Shown here: one piece after another, positions 45,125 to 53,407 of the stretch
How positions within the stretch are numbered: the stretch's first letter is position 1
Layout: the number at the start of each line of letters is the position of its first letter
Assembly: GCA_965248255.1 (NCBI GenBank)
Contig: CBDFIW010000003.1
Span: 1,240,001 to 1,304,000 of the forward strand
DNA from: JAKZVK01 sp965248255
GTDB lineage: Bacteria > Acidobacteriota > Terriglobia > Bryobacterales > UBA6623
Reading direction: 5' to 3'
Length of the DNA stretch: 64,000 bases
Translations under genes and position numbers: made by a program
The notes under the pieces: model-generated
The model's input: only the letters and a program-made list of their open reading frames with translations
Told to the model about the DNA's origin: nothing
The model's database searches: none

Positions 45125-45603
45125 TTTTTTTTAATGCGCTTCCAGGTCTTGCGCTTCCAGGTGCGGATCCGCTCTTCGTTGCGCTCGCGCGCCTTTCCGG
45201 CCGGGCGTTGCGGGCTCCAGTCGAGCGCTCGCAGGATCTTCCAGACGTGGCCTGCGTGGTATGCGACCCCGAACTCGTCTCCGATCAGCCGAGCCACCCG
45301 CGGACAGCTCCACAGGGGCGTTGGGAAGCCGTGGGCTTCCGGGCCTTCCAGCAGCAGCGACGTCAGGCGTTCGCGTTGTGCGGCATCGAGGAGCGGCTTG
45401 CGTCCGGCGCGCCCGGCCTGGCGGAGTCCGGCCGCACCCTGCTCGCGGTATTGCCGCCGCCACTCACTGACGGTTTGGCGAGCGACGTTCAGCCGTCTCG
45501 CCGTCTCGGACTGATTGTGGCCTTGGTGGAGCAGCCGCATCGCTTCGAAACGGCGCTTCTCCAGCGCCTTGAAATCCCGCTTCACACCTTTGGGGTTGCC
45601 CAT
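45076..45603 (-). CDS. IS630-type orfA, copy 5
   Basis: Helix-turn-helix half from MGNPKGVKRDF; differs from copy 3 by GHVWKIL for GHAWKIL. The intact A8 run allows -1 fusion with orfB. Confidence 0.9.
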   Translation of the reverse strand: MGNPKGVKRDFKALEKRRFEAMRLLHQGHNQSETARRLNVARQTVSEWRRQYREQGAAGLRQAGRAGRKPLLDAAQRERLTSLLLEGPEAHGFPTPLWSCPRVARLIGDEFGVAYHAGHVWKILRALDWSPQRPAGKARERNEERIRTWKRKTWKRIKKKPKTKAVRSSSSTKAD

Positions 45604-45709
45604 ACATATATAGATGCTCCACACTGTCAAAAAGTGTCATAATAATTTGCGGGATTCAATAATCTGACCCACTCTCGGCCTCACCAACCCATTCACGGAG
45701 GTGAGAGCC

Positions 45710-47083
45710 ATGAGCAGGTCAGTCAGAGATTACTTCCTTTTTGTTGTTGTTGCCGGGTTCGCTTTGCCCGCTTTGGCGCGGACGCCGGCCGCGAGTCAGG
45801 TGAAGGAGCCCTTGCGGTTCACGGTACGGGTCTATGACTATGCCGGGGCGTCCGAGGACACCCTGCGGCGCGCGAAGACAGCCGCGGCCTCGGTTTTTCA
45901 GTACATCAAGATCGAGACCGTCTGGGTGGATTGCAAACTGCCCGGAGTTGCGGGGCTGGCGGATGCGGCTTGCACGGAGTATCAGGGCCCAACCGATTTG
46001 GTGTTGCGACTTGTTCCTCATTCGATGGCCAAGCGCTACGGTCTTCGACCGCACGCTCTGGGTATCGCCCTGCAGGACGGAAAAGCTGAGTTTGGGTACG
46101 TGGCCGGTGTCTTTTTCGACCGGCTACAAGGGTTGCCCGGATGGAGTGCGGATGAGCGGCCTGTTATCTTGGGTCACCTGATCGCCCACGAAATCGGCCA
46201 TCTGCTTCTGGGCTCGGGGAAACACTCTCTGGCCGGCCTGATGCGGCCCGGCTGGGACCGCAAGCAACTCACGGAGGCGGTGAGCGGGACCCTCCACTTC
46301 AGCCCCCGGCAGGCCAAACGGATCCGAGCTGACGTGCGGGATCGCATGCGGGCCGAAGGTTCGTCCGCCGCCGAGAGGCGTCGGGCTTGGGGAGCGGTCT
46401 TGAACGTTTTCAGTCTCAGTTCGGCGGGCTTCCCCAGTACACTACGTGGCGGGCAAGCCGAGCCGACCTTGGAGATCACCGTTCGGGTTTACCGCTATGC
46501 CCAAGTGCCGAGCACACTACTGGCACAAGCGCAAAACGAAGCCGCCAGGATTTACAGCCGGGTGGGAGTCGACGTGAAATGGCTCGATTGCGATCTTTCT
46601 GTGGAGGGGTTCCCCCGCAATCCGGCTTGTAAACCCAACCCGCTGCCCACCCAACTCATGCTGAGACTTCTGCCCCGCTCGATGGCCGAGCGTTTGGGCT
46701 TGCACCCTAAAGACTTCGGCTTGGCCCTCCCCGCCAAGAAGCGGGGATTTGGTTCGGTCACGAATGTCTTCTACCACCGTGTGAAAGAACTATGCGCAAG
46801 CCTCCGCTTAGACCGGGACCTGATTTTGGGCCACATCATGGCCCACGAAATGGGTCACCTGTTTCTCGGGATCGGCAGCCACTCCGATCGAGGCATCATG
46901 CACATACCGTGGCGTACCAAGCAGTTGGACCGCGCCGCCAAAGGGAATCTGCATTCACTCCAGCGCAAGCCAAGCAGATCCGCACCCAGGTGCTTGAGCG
47001 ACTCCACGCTGAACAGGATGATCGACGGAGCCAACCTGAGTGAGCGGTGCGAGCAGTCGGTTCTTGCTGCTCAATCCGGTTGA
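45710..47083 (+). CDS. exported protein with two tandem metzincin-like HExxH domains, C-terminus frameshifted
   Basis: Start ATG 45710 follows a strong GGAGGTGA (45698-45705). The signal peptide is YFLFVVVAGFALPALA. Two homologous halves follow, each with RVYDYA/RVYRYA, VWVDC/KWLDC, a LVPHSMAKRYGL/LLPRSMAERLGL segment, then HEIGHLLLGSGKH and HEMGHLFLGIGSH. This H-E-x-x-H-x3-G-x3-H spacing, with a Met-turn-like LMRPGW or IMHIPW shortly after, resembles zinc metzincins with one extra residue. In the second half KGNLHSL diverges from the first half's SGTLHFSPRQAKRIRA. The neighbouring frame reads FTPAQAKQIRTQVLERLHAEQ to a stop at 47043, so one T is missing near 46955. Substrate unknown. Confidence 0.8.
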   Translation: MSRSVRDYFLFVVVAGFALPALARTPAASQVKEPLRFTVRVYDYAGASEDTLRRAKTAAASVFQYIKIETVWVDCKLPGVAGLADAACTEYQGPTDLVLRLVPHSMAKRYGLRPHALGIALQDGKAEFGYVAGVFFDRLQGLPGWSADERPVILGHLIAHEIGHLLLGSGKHSLAGLMRPGWDRKQLTEAVSGTLHFSPRQAKRIRADVRDRMRAEGSSAAERRRAWGAVLNVFSLSSAGFPSTLRGGQAEPTLEITVRVYRYAQVPSTLLAQAQNEAARIYSRVGVDVKWLDCDLSVEGFPRNPACKPNPLPTQLMLRLLPRSMAERLGLHPKDFGLALPAKKRGFGSVTNVFYHRVKELCASLRLDRDLILGHIMAHEMGHLFLGIGSHSDRGIMHIPWRTKQLDRAAKGNLHSLQRKPSRSAPRCLSDSTLNRMIDGANLSERCEQSVLAAQSG

Positions 47084-47218
47084 CCAACCGCTCGACACGG
47101 CCCTGAACATGCATTGTCTCTACCCGCCTTCGGGCGGCGGAGTCGTTGTGTTCGGGCAGGCAGCGCGTGTACAATCGCGCTGATAGGAGAGCGAATCGGA
47201 AACTTCGGTTCAGAGATC

Positions 47219-48175
47219 ATGAAGGTCGTTTTGGCATTCGATCTGGGCGAGGACTTCGTCCGAGACTTGAGCACAGCCTTCCCTCAGATTCAGTTTGCGC
47301 CTGCCTACACGGTTGAAGAGCAACTGCGTGAGGTCCCCGACGCGGAGGTCCAGTTCGGACTGATCACGCGCGACGTGTTCCTGAAGGCCAAGCAGCTACG
47401 CTGGTTCCACTTCATCGGAGCCGGCTTCGACTACGCCGTGAGGGACAATCCTGAATTGGTCGAAAGCGACGTTGTGATGACCAATGCCCCAGGAACTCAC
47501 GCGATCGCCATGGCCGACCATGCGTTCGCCATGGTGCTGGCATTCGCCCACCGGGTGGCCGAGCTGATCGACGACCAGCAGACCCATCGCTGGGACGCCA
47601 AGAAGTACCGCGGGCGCATGACGGAGTTGCCGGGAACGACCATGGGTGTCCTGGCGATGGGCGAAATCGGCAAAGCCGTGGCACAGCGGGCCCAGGGGTT
47701 CGGGATGGATGTCTATGCCGTCGACGCGCGCAAGATGGACCCTCCCTTTGGCGTACGGGAAGTATGGGACACTGGGCGGCTGGACGACCTGCTCGCGATC
47801 TCCGACTGGTTCGTAGTGACAGCCCCGCTGACTGACGGGACCCGCGGGATGATCGGTCGGCGCCAAGTCGAGCGGCTGAAGCCGGGCGCCTATGTTATCG
47901 CGGTGTCCAGGGGTGGAATCATTGACGAAGAACCTCTCGTCGAGGCTCTTCGGTCGGGGCAAATCGCCGGGGCGGCATTGGACGTCACGGCCCAAGAGCC
48001 GCTGCCCGCTGACAGCCCGCTATGGGACATGCCCAACGTGCTGCTCTCACCCCATGTGTCCGCGGACTCACCGCAGATATGGGAGCGCCGCCAGCAAATC
48101 TTCAAGGAGAACCTGCGTCGTTACGTCGCGGGGGAAGCCCTTCTCAATGTGTGTGACAAAAGGGCCGGATTCTGA
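47219..48175 (+). CDS. D-isomer specific 2-hydroxyacid dehydrogenase family protein
   Basis: NAD(P)-dependent reductase of 318 aa acting on 2-keto or 2-hydroxy acids. The start MKVVLAFDLGEDFV (ATG 47219) fits the family. The Rossmann motif is slightly unusual, LAMGEIGKAVA (A-x-G-x-x-G, where G-x-G-x-x-G is usual). Catalytic residues are in place: Arg in VIAVSRGGIIDEEPL, Glu in DVTAQEPLPADSPLW and His in LLSPHVSADS. The exact substrate is not deducible. It stands alone between the HExxH gene and a lipoprotein gene on the same strand. Confidence 0.9.
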   Translation: MKVVLAFDLGEDFVRDLSTAFPQIQFAPAYTVEEQLREVPDAEVQFGLITRDVFLKAKQLRWFHFIGAGFDYAVRDNPELVESDVVMTNAPGTHAIAMADHAFAMVLAFAHRVAELIDDQQTHRWDAKKYRGRMTELPGTTMGVLAMGEIGKAVAQRAQGFGMDVYAVDARKMDPPFGVREVWDTGRLDDLLAISDWFVVTAPLTDGTRGMIGRRQVERLKPGAYVIAVSRGGIIDEEPLVEALRSGQIAGAALDVTAQEPLPADSPLWDMPNVLLSPHVSADSPQIWERRQQIFKENLRRYVAGEALLNVCDKRAGF

Positions 48176-48246
48176 CTGAGCAAGGGGGACCTTGTTTGTC
48201 TCTTGAAGGACAAGTACTCCTGTGCAAACGACGAGGGCGAACACAG

Positions 48247-48573
48247 GTGACGACTCTGCCACGAGTCTTGGTTCTGCTCGTGCTGCACATGGTGCTGATG
48301 GGGTGCGGCGCATCTTCGACCCAGGCACCCGTGGATGAGTCGTCCGAAGTCGCGAGTCAGTTAGACGAAGAGAAAAGACTCGTCCAAGAAGCCATTCGTG
48401 CCTATATGAAACGCACCGGAGTGACGGAAATTCCCGTGCGGACGAAACCCAGACAGATCGGTTCGGTGGACGTCAATGTTCCTTTCAAAGCGGAACTCCA
48501 AATGACGTTGCCGACAACGTTCAAGTACGCCTGGGATGGCAGCGGAACTGTTACCGAAGCCACCAGTGACTAA
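48247..48573 (+). CDS. small lipoprotein of unknown function
   Basis: About 108 aa. A signal segment (LPRVLVLLVLHMVLMGC) ends in a lipobox Cys, followed by an acidic/hydrophilic stretch (STQAPVDESSEVASQLDEEKRL) and a beta-rich end (GSVDVNVPFKAELQMTLPTTF). I favour the GTG at 48247, which gives a normal signal peptide; a TTG at 48196 would add a basic leader. It lies 71 bases after the dehydrogenase. No family recognised. Confidence 0.6.
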   Translation: MTTLPRVLVLLVLHMVLMGCGASSTQAPVDESSEVASQLDEEKRLVQEAIRAYMKRTGVTEIPVRTKPRQIGSVDVNVPFKAELQMTLPTTFKYAWDGSGTVTEATSD

Positions 48574-48680
48574 GAAACACTTGCCTATGTCCCACGACAC
48601 ACCGGGGCGTTGTCCCGTTGGCAACCCACATCTCCCTCTAACAGCTCGTGGCAAGAGTCGAGGGCGGCGGAATTCAGGAT

Positions 48681-48925
48681 GTAGGGGCACGGCATACCGC
48701 TGACTTGTCTATAAACTAGCGTCTCAGCGCCATGTCTTGCCCGCCTCAACACGTAGGGTTTCTCGGACGGACTTGATGAAAACCTCACTCCGACCTCGGT
48801 ATACCAGACCACGCCGGAGGCGAGTCCGCGAAGCGGACGGAAGGATAATAGCCCACGGTGGAGCCGTCAGGCGGAACCGTGGGTCACCGACACAAATACC
48901 ACGAGAAGCCCTGAAGGGGCGTAGG
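48681..48925. repeat. mixed GTAGGGGC-type and REP-like repeats upstream of the binding-protein gene
   Basis: A truncated GTAGGGGC unit (48681-48700) is followed by a REP-like unit: TAGCCCACGGTGGAGCCGT ... CCGTGGGTCACCG, then GCCCTGAAGGGGC (about 48850-48923). The 48574-48976 gap contains no gene. The frame running through it upstream of 48977 is not credible coding. Confidence 0.6.
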
Positions 48926-48976
48926 AGAAGCTACGGGGCGTCTAGCGGCTGCATCTCGGACAGCATCCCGCATAGC

Positions 48977-50581
48977 ATGCGACTAATCCCGAGTTCAAAA
49001 CGTACTTCCCACCCCCACGGCTTGCTAGGGGTCGTCCAGCCGTTTCGAATCCTCCAAGCGGTTGGTTGGATTTGTCTCGGAGTACTGTTAACACTAACCG
49101 CCTGCCGAAAGGCCGGCGACCCGGCTACAGGATCACGGGAGGGCGGCCGACTTCGAAACTCCGTCACGGTGGCCGCCTCGGGCGGAGCCAGCTTCGTCGT
49201 ATACCTGGATCCTACTTTGCAGGGGCTTCGGTTCAGTCCTCACACGCATATCTACGACCCCATCGTGCGCTTCAACCCGGAAACGCAGCAATGGGAGCCG
49301 ATGTTGGCCTCGTCTTGGGAGGCAATCGACGGCAACACGATGCGCTTTCATCTGCGGCGGGACGTCAAGTTTCACAACGGTTCCGCGCTTACCGCGCACG
49401 ACGTGAAGTTCACGTTAGACCGCATCAAAGACACTGAGATCGCAAGCCCCGTCGGCGGCTTCTATCACGCCGTCTACGGAGCTGACGTCATTGACGACTA
49501 TACGGTTGACGTCAGCGGCAAAGCCTACGGCATTCTCCCGGCCATGAACGTCTTCATGCCGGTGGACAAGGGAACCTTCGAGAAGGTGGGCGCTGAGGCA
49601 TATAACCTGAACCCGGTCGGGACCGGACCCTACCACTTCGTCGAATGGGAATTGGATGATCACATTACCCTCCGGGTAAATTCCGATTACTGGGGGGACG
49701 TGCCCAAGATCTCGCAAGTGATCTTTCGATTCGTCTCCGACCGAGCGACCAAAGTGCTGATGCTTCAATCGGGCGAGGCGGACATCATCGACGAAGTGCC
49801 TCCCGACATGATTGACGGTCTCGAGAAGAATCCCAACGTCACCATCCGCACGGTGCCTTCGCACCGAACGAACTTCGTCACCATCAATACGTTTCGTAAA
49901 CCCTTTGACGATGTTCGTGTCCGCAAGGCCATGGCTCACGCCATCAACTGGCAAGAGATCATCGACAAGCTGTACGCGGGCCTGGGATACCGGCAGGCCG
50001 CCCTAACTCCCAAGATCATCGAGCACTACGATCCGAACCTCCAGCCCTACGATTACGATCCGGATAAAGCGCGGCAGTTGCTTGCCGAAGCCGGCTATCC
50101 AAACGGCTTCACGGTGGATGATCCTTTTAAGACGTCCGTCGGCTGGCTGCCGATCGACAACATCGCTTCCGAAGTGGTCGTCGCCAACTTGGCGGCCGTG
50201 GGAATCAAGATGGGATTGTGGATGGCTGAGGAAACCAGCTACAACGACAAGTGGTTGAACAAAGACGTGACGCTGGGATTCATGTCCTGTGGCAACCAGA
50301 TGTTTGCCGCCGACTTCTGTTACAACGCTCACTTCCATCCTAACTTTCGAGGCTTTTATTTCAACGACCCGCAACTTACAAAACTGTTGGACGACTTCTC
50401 CGCCACGGTCGACCCCGAGAAGCAGAAAGACGCCATGAACGAAATCCAGAAGTTCGTTCACGACAACGTTGGATACATTCCCGGCTTCGTCGGGCATTTC
50501 ATCTATGGAGTCAACGCGAACCTCAAGTGGGAACCTTCTAGCGACGAGCGTGTGTATTTGCACCAAGCAGAGTGGCGGTGA
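48977..50581 (+). CDS. ABC transporter substrate-binding lipoprotein, family 5 (peptide/nickel type)
   Basis: Captures substrate outside the inner membrane for the Dpp-like permease encoded at 52.3-61.7 kb. It has 534 aa from ATG 48977. Lipobox in ICLGVLLTLTAC; the SBP_bac_5 domain follows with HIYDPIVRFNPETQQWEPML, AIDGNTMRFHLRRDVKFHNG, LTAHDVKFTLDRI, GTGPYHFVEWELDDHITL, VRKAMAHAINWQEIIDKL and PDKARQLLAEAGYPNGF. The family binds peptides, glutathione, nickel chelates or opines, and the ligand cannot be told from sequence by eye. It is on the opposite strand to the permease genes and converges on them. Confidence 0.92.
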   Translation: MRLIPSSKRTSHPHGLLGVVQPFRILQAVGWICLGVLLTLTACRKAGDPATGSREGGRLRNSVTVAASGGASFVVYLDPTLQGLRFSPHTHIYDPIVRFNPETQQWEPMLASSWEAIDGNTMRFHLRRDVKFHNGSALTAHDVKFTLDRIKDTEIASPVGGFYHAVYGADVIDDYTVDVSGKAYGILPAMNVFMPVDKGTFEKVGAEAYNLNPVGTGPYHFVEWELDDHITLRVNSDYWGDVPKISQVIFRFVSDRATKVLMLQSGEADIIDEVPPDMIDGLEKNPNVTIRTVPSHRTNFVTINTFRKPFDDVRVRKAMAHAINWQEIIDKLYAGLGYRQAALTPKIIEHYDPNLQPYDYDPDKARQLLAEAGYPNGFTVDDPFKTSVGWLPIDNIASEVVVANLAAVGIKMGLWMAEETSYNDKWLNKDVTLGFMSCGNQMFAADFCYNAHFHPNFRGFYFNDPQLTKLLDDFSATVDPEKQKDAMNEIQKFVHDNVGYIPGFVGHFIYGVNANLKWEPSSDERVYLHQAEWR

Positions 50582-50586
50582 CGCTA

Positions 50587-50700
50587 GTGGAATGTCGCGG
50601 AGATTCTGTAGGCGTTGGGTCTGTAGGGGTCGCTGTGCCCGCCCGGCCGCTCTGCTCTGTAGGGGCGGGCCCCTGTGCCCGCCCGGCTGCTCGTGTACCA
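50587..50700. repeat. composite 115-base dispersed repeat, copy 2
   Basis: Same structure and orientation as 41609-41724: GTGGAATGTCGCGGAGATTC, two tandem GTAGGGG/GCCCGCCC units and GGCTGCTCGT. It begins six bases after the stop of the binding-protein gene and could act as a 3' mRNA hairpin. Confidence 0.7.
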
Positions 50701-50740
50701 TTGAGGACGAAAAGCGGAGATGTAGCGTCACAAAGCCGAA

Positions 50741-51190
50741 GTGTTTGCCGACTATCACCAGTTCTATGTGTGGGATGCTGGCGCGAGTCCGCAGGCTCCT
50801 GTGGACTACACGGACGACGACGTCCGCAAGATGGTCAAGGTTGCCGATCACGTCGTCGTCATCCAGCCGGTCCGCAACATGACTGTGCCTGTCGAGTTGG
50901 AGGTGCATCCAGGCGATCCGGGACACGATCCGTCTGAGTGGGACCACGTAGTCGAGACAGCCGTGGATCTCCCAACGGGCCGGCTCCAGATCCATGAGTG
51001 CACAGGGGGCCCAGTGCTAGAGGTCGAGGTGAAACCCGGTTCGTATCGCGTAGCCGCGTTCTTTTCCGGCCTCGATACGCTTTCCACGGACGGGCTCGAT
51101 GGCAAGGACTGGTATAGGGTTGTAGTTTGGCCCGGCGAGTCCCGACCGTTGCGGGTGGTCAAGCAATGGTCGGAGGCGGGAGCGGGCTAA
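50741..51190 (+). CDS. conserved hypothetical protein (149 aa)
   Basis: Soluble, beta-rich protein: FADYHQFYVWDAG, VADHVVVIQPVRNMTVPVELEV, TGRLQIHECTGG, EVKPGSYRVAAFFSGL, DWYRVVVWPGESRPLRVVKQW. I recognise the general sequence type from other genomes but know no function. The GTG at 50741 is the first usable start. Twenty-one bases upstream the same frame has ATG directly followed by TAG (50720-50725), preceded by GCGGAG. A former start may thus be inactivated by a stop at codon 2. It lies between the binding-protein gene and the next hypothetical gene on the same strand. Confidence 0.7.
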   Translation: MFADYHQFYVWDAGASPQAPVDYTDDDVRKMVKVADHVVVIQPVRNMTVPVELEVHPGDPGHDPSEWDHVVETAVDLPTGRLQIHECTGGPVLEVEVKPGSYRVAAFFSGLDTLSTDGLDGKDWYRVVVWPGESRPLRVVKQWSEAGAG

Positions 51191-51261
51191 CACGGAGCCG
51201 TCTTGAAGAAAGCCGGCACTTCCGCCACACGCGGCTAAGTGACAAGAATACGGAGAGTTTC

Positions 51262-52188
51262 ATGAGGTTCCCGGAAAGTCATTCGCGACGAGGGTTTATG
51301 ACAACAAGCGCTTCCGCCCTGCTCGGCGCGGTTGGTAGAGACGTGCAAGGGGCCACTACTTCACAGAAAGACAAAGCGGCTGGGTCGTCAACCTTGCTCT
51401 TGGAACCGAAGCAAAACGACCAGCGGGTCGTCATGCTGCACTCCCGATTGTTTGAGTGTTCATGGACGTATCGGGTGCCGGAGGCGACGCAGTCACGGGA
51501 AGGCCTGTTGGCAGTCAGCTTCTGGCCGGCCGTACAGTGGAGGGTCGAGGCGGACGGACAAATCTTGTGCGAGTGGGAGGGTACAGAAGAGGGGGCGGCC
51601 CGGGCCAAAAGCAAAGACCGCTTTGGGTTCACCTACCTTGCCGGCGTCCATCACAAAGTCGCGATGGCCCCGAGGGACTACGGGGCCTCGCTGGAGATCA
51701 CCGTGCGCAATGGCCGGACCAGCACCCTCCATGGAGTCTCGGCCAACCCGTGCCTGGGCTACCCTAGCTGCCCCAGCTTCCGAACCGACGACAGGAGCAC
51801 AACGTTTGTGATGGTGGATGGCAAGATGACCGCAACAGCCCGGACCGACCGAGGCGACGGCGATCCCATCCGCACGTTCTATCGTGTCCTCGACCGTCAT
51901 GCGTTTTGGCACGTCCCCGCCGGCTTCTGGGGGAACGGCAGCCGGACCATATTGAGCAGTGGAGCGGTCTGTCGGGTCTCGCGAGATCGCAATGCGGTCA
52001 TCGGCACTGTCTGGAAGCAGACTTCGAACGTCATGGAAAACTGCGACAACCATCAATGCATTCATTCCCTCGGCACGATAGGGGATCTCAGGCCCGGTCA
52101 ATCCCGAAAGGTAACGGGTGCGGTGATACACGTACACGGTGACGAAAAGACATTCTTCGACCGCGTCAGGCAACTGGGCCTGGGCTAA
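51262..52188 (+). CDS. Tat-exported hypothetical protein (308 aa)
   Basis: Start ATG 51262 after CGGAGAG. A twin-arginine-like leader (SRRGFMTTSASALLGAVG) implies folded export. The mature part is beta-rich (HSRLFECSWTYRVPEATQ, VSFWPAVQWRVEADGQIL, FGFTYLAGVHHKVAMAPRDY, SLEITVRNG, YPSCPSFRTDD). It contains several aromatic and His residues and a late VMENCDNHQCIHSLGTIGDL segment that could bind metal. No family name is recognised. It is downstream of the 149-aa gene on the same strand and convergent with the dppF-like gene, so an association with the transport locus is only positional. Confidence 0.75.
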   Translation: MRFPESHSRRGFMTTSASALLGAVGRDVQGATTSQKDKAAGSSTLLLEPKQNDQRVVMLHSRLFECSWTYRVPEATQSREGLLAVSFWPAVQWRVEADGQILCEWEGTEEGAARAKSKDRFGFTYLAGVHHKVAMAPRDYGASLEITVRNGRTSTLHGVSANPCLGYPSCPSFRTDDRSTTFVMVDGKMTATARTDRGDGDPIRTFYRVLDRHAFWHVPAGFWGNGSRTILSSGAVCRVSRDRNAVIGTVWKQTSNVMENCDNHQCIHSLGTIGDLRPGQSRKVTGAVIHVHGDEKTFFDRVRQLGLG

Positions 52189-52208
52189 CAGCCCTGTTGT
52201 TCAACAAT

Positions 52209-52260
52209 GTAGGGGCACGGCATGCCGTGCCCGCATGCGCGGCCTGCCGCAACATATAGG
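52209..52260. repeat. GTAGGGGC-type repeat between convergent genes
   Basis: GTAGGGGCACGGCATGCCGTG is a perfect palindromic core (52209 onward), followed by a degraded second half ending in ATAGGGG. It sits between the Tat-protein gene and the end of dppF, where it could serve as a bidirectional terminator-like structure. Confidence 0.65.
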
Positions 52261-52333
52261 GGAACCGAACAGGCTTGACACAGAACCCTTACCTTCACCA
52301 AGGGCTCCTGACTATCCCGATCGCGTGCGGTGA

Positions 52334-53365
52334 TCAGGAGCGATCGCCCGAGATGGCGGGTAGCCCGCTGCCGGGCCCGGCTTCGTCGCTTCGGTGGCAA
52401 GCCACGAAATGGCCGGGACGAAGTTCGAGCAACTCGGGAGCTTGCTCATGGCAAATGTCTTTCACCAGAGGACAGCGCGTGCTGAAGACACATCCTGAAG
52501 GCGGGTCGGCGGGATTCGGCAGCCCTCCGGTCAAGACGATGTGGCGGCGCGCTGCCTCGCGATCGGGGTCAGGTAGAGGCGCTGCCGAAAGCAAAGCGAC
52601 CGTGTAGGGATGGAGAGGTTGGTTGTAGATACTGTCTCGTCCGGCCAGTTCCATGATGTGGCCCAAGTACATCACCGCGACCCGGTCGGAGATGTATCGA
52701 ACCATGCTCAGGTCGTGGGCGATAAATAAGTAGGTCAGTTTCAGTTGCCGCTGGAGATCTTTCAGCAGGTTCACGATCTGGGCCTGGATGGAGACGTCGA
52801 GAGCCGAAATAGGCTCGTCGCAGACGATGACCGACGGGTTGAGGGCCAACGCGCGCGCAATACCAAGACGCTGGCGTTGACCGCCTGACAACTCATGGGG
52901 ATAGCGCCGGCGGAATTGTAAATCAAGCCCCACGGTCTCGAAGAGTTCACCGGTCCGCTCGTTGAGTGCCTGGCCGCGTTCGACGCTGTGAACGATTAAC
53001 GGCTCTGAGACGATGTCTTGGGCGCGCATCCGCGGGTTCAGGGACGAGTACGGGTCCTGAAAGATCATCTGCAGGTGTCGGCGCTTCTGACGCACCGTCT
53101 TCTCGTTCAGTCGGCATAGATCCTCGCCTTCGAAGAAAACCTGACCCGCGGTCGGCTGAACCAGCTTCAAGATGGCGCGCCCTAGGGTTGTTTTCCCCGA
53201 TCCGCTTTCACCAACCACACCGAGAGTCTCTCCGCGTCGTACGTCAAAGGTCACTCCGTCTACGGCTTTGACCGACCCCACTTTGCGCTGCAACACGCCT
53301 CGCAAGATGGGGAAATGCACTTGGAGATCGACGATCTTCAGGATCGTATCTGGCTCAGGAGTCAT
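52334..53365 (-). CDS. oligopeptide/dipeptide ABC transporter ATP-binding protein (DppF/OppF type)
   Basis: Second ATPase of the Dpp-like importer, 343 aa. Walker A GESGSGKTT, Q-loop LQMIFQDPYSSLNPRM, signature LSGGQRQR, Walker B VIVCDEP and H-loop YLFIAHDLSM are all present. The C-terminal oligo/dipeptide domain follows (HPYTVALLSAAPLPDP, then Cys at GCVFSTRCPLVKDICHE). It is the last gene of the minus-strand locus, 42 bases after the first CocE gene. Confidence 0.94.
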   Translation of the reverse strand: MTPEPDTILKIVDLQVHFPILRGVLQRKVGSVKAVDGVTFDVRRGETLGVVGESGSGKTTLGRAILKLVQPTAGQVFFEGEDLCRLNEKTVRQKRRHLQMIFQDPYSSLNPRMRAQDIVSEPLIVHSVERGQALNERTGELFETVGLDLQFRRRYPHELSGGQRQRLGIARALALNPSVIVCDEPISALDVSIQAQIVNLLKDLQRQLKLTYLFIAHDLSMVRYISDRVAVMYLGHIMELAGRDSIYNQPLHPYTVALLSAAPLPDPDREAARRHIVLTGGLPNPADPPSGCVFSTRCPLVKDICHEQAPELLELRPGHFVACHRSDEAGPGSGLPAISGDRS

Positions 53366-53407
53366 GATTGGTGATTCTCATGAAGAGGTTTCACCAGAAA
53401 GCCATCG

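Larger units (their letters stand above)
44566..45659 (-). mobile_element. IS630-type insertion sequence, copy 5 (1094 bp, intact)
   Basis: Full-length copy, TA at 44564-44565 and 45660-45661, target CCTAAT, the only one of five not in CTAG. A8 run intact at 45132-45125; -35 is TTGACA. It lies between the promoter of the winged-helix gene and the start of the duplicated HExxH gene, whose ribosome binding site is only about 40 bases away. Confidence 0.93.
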
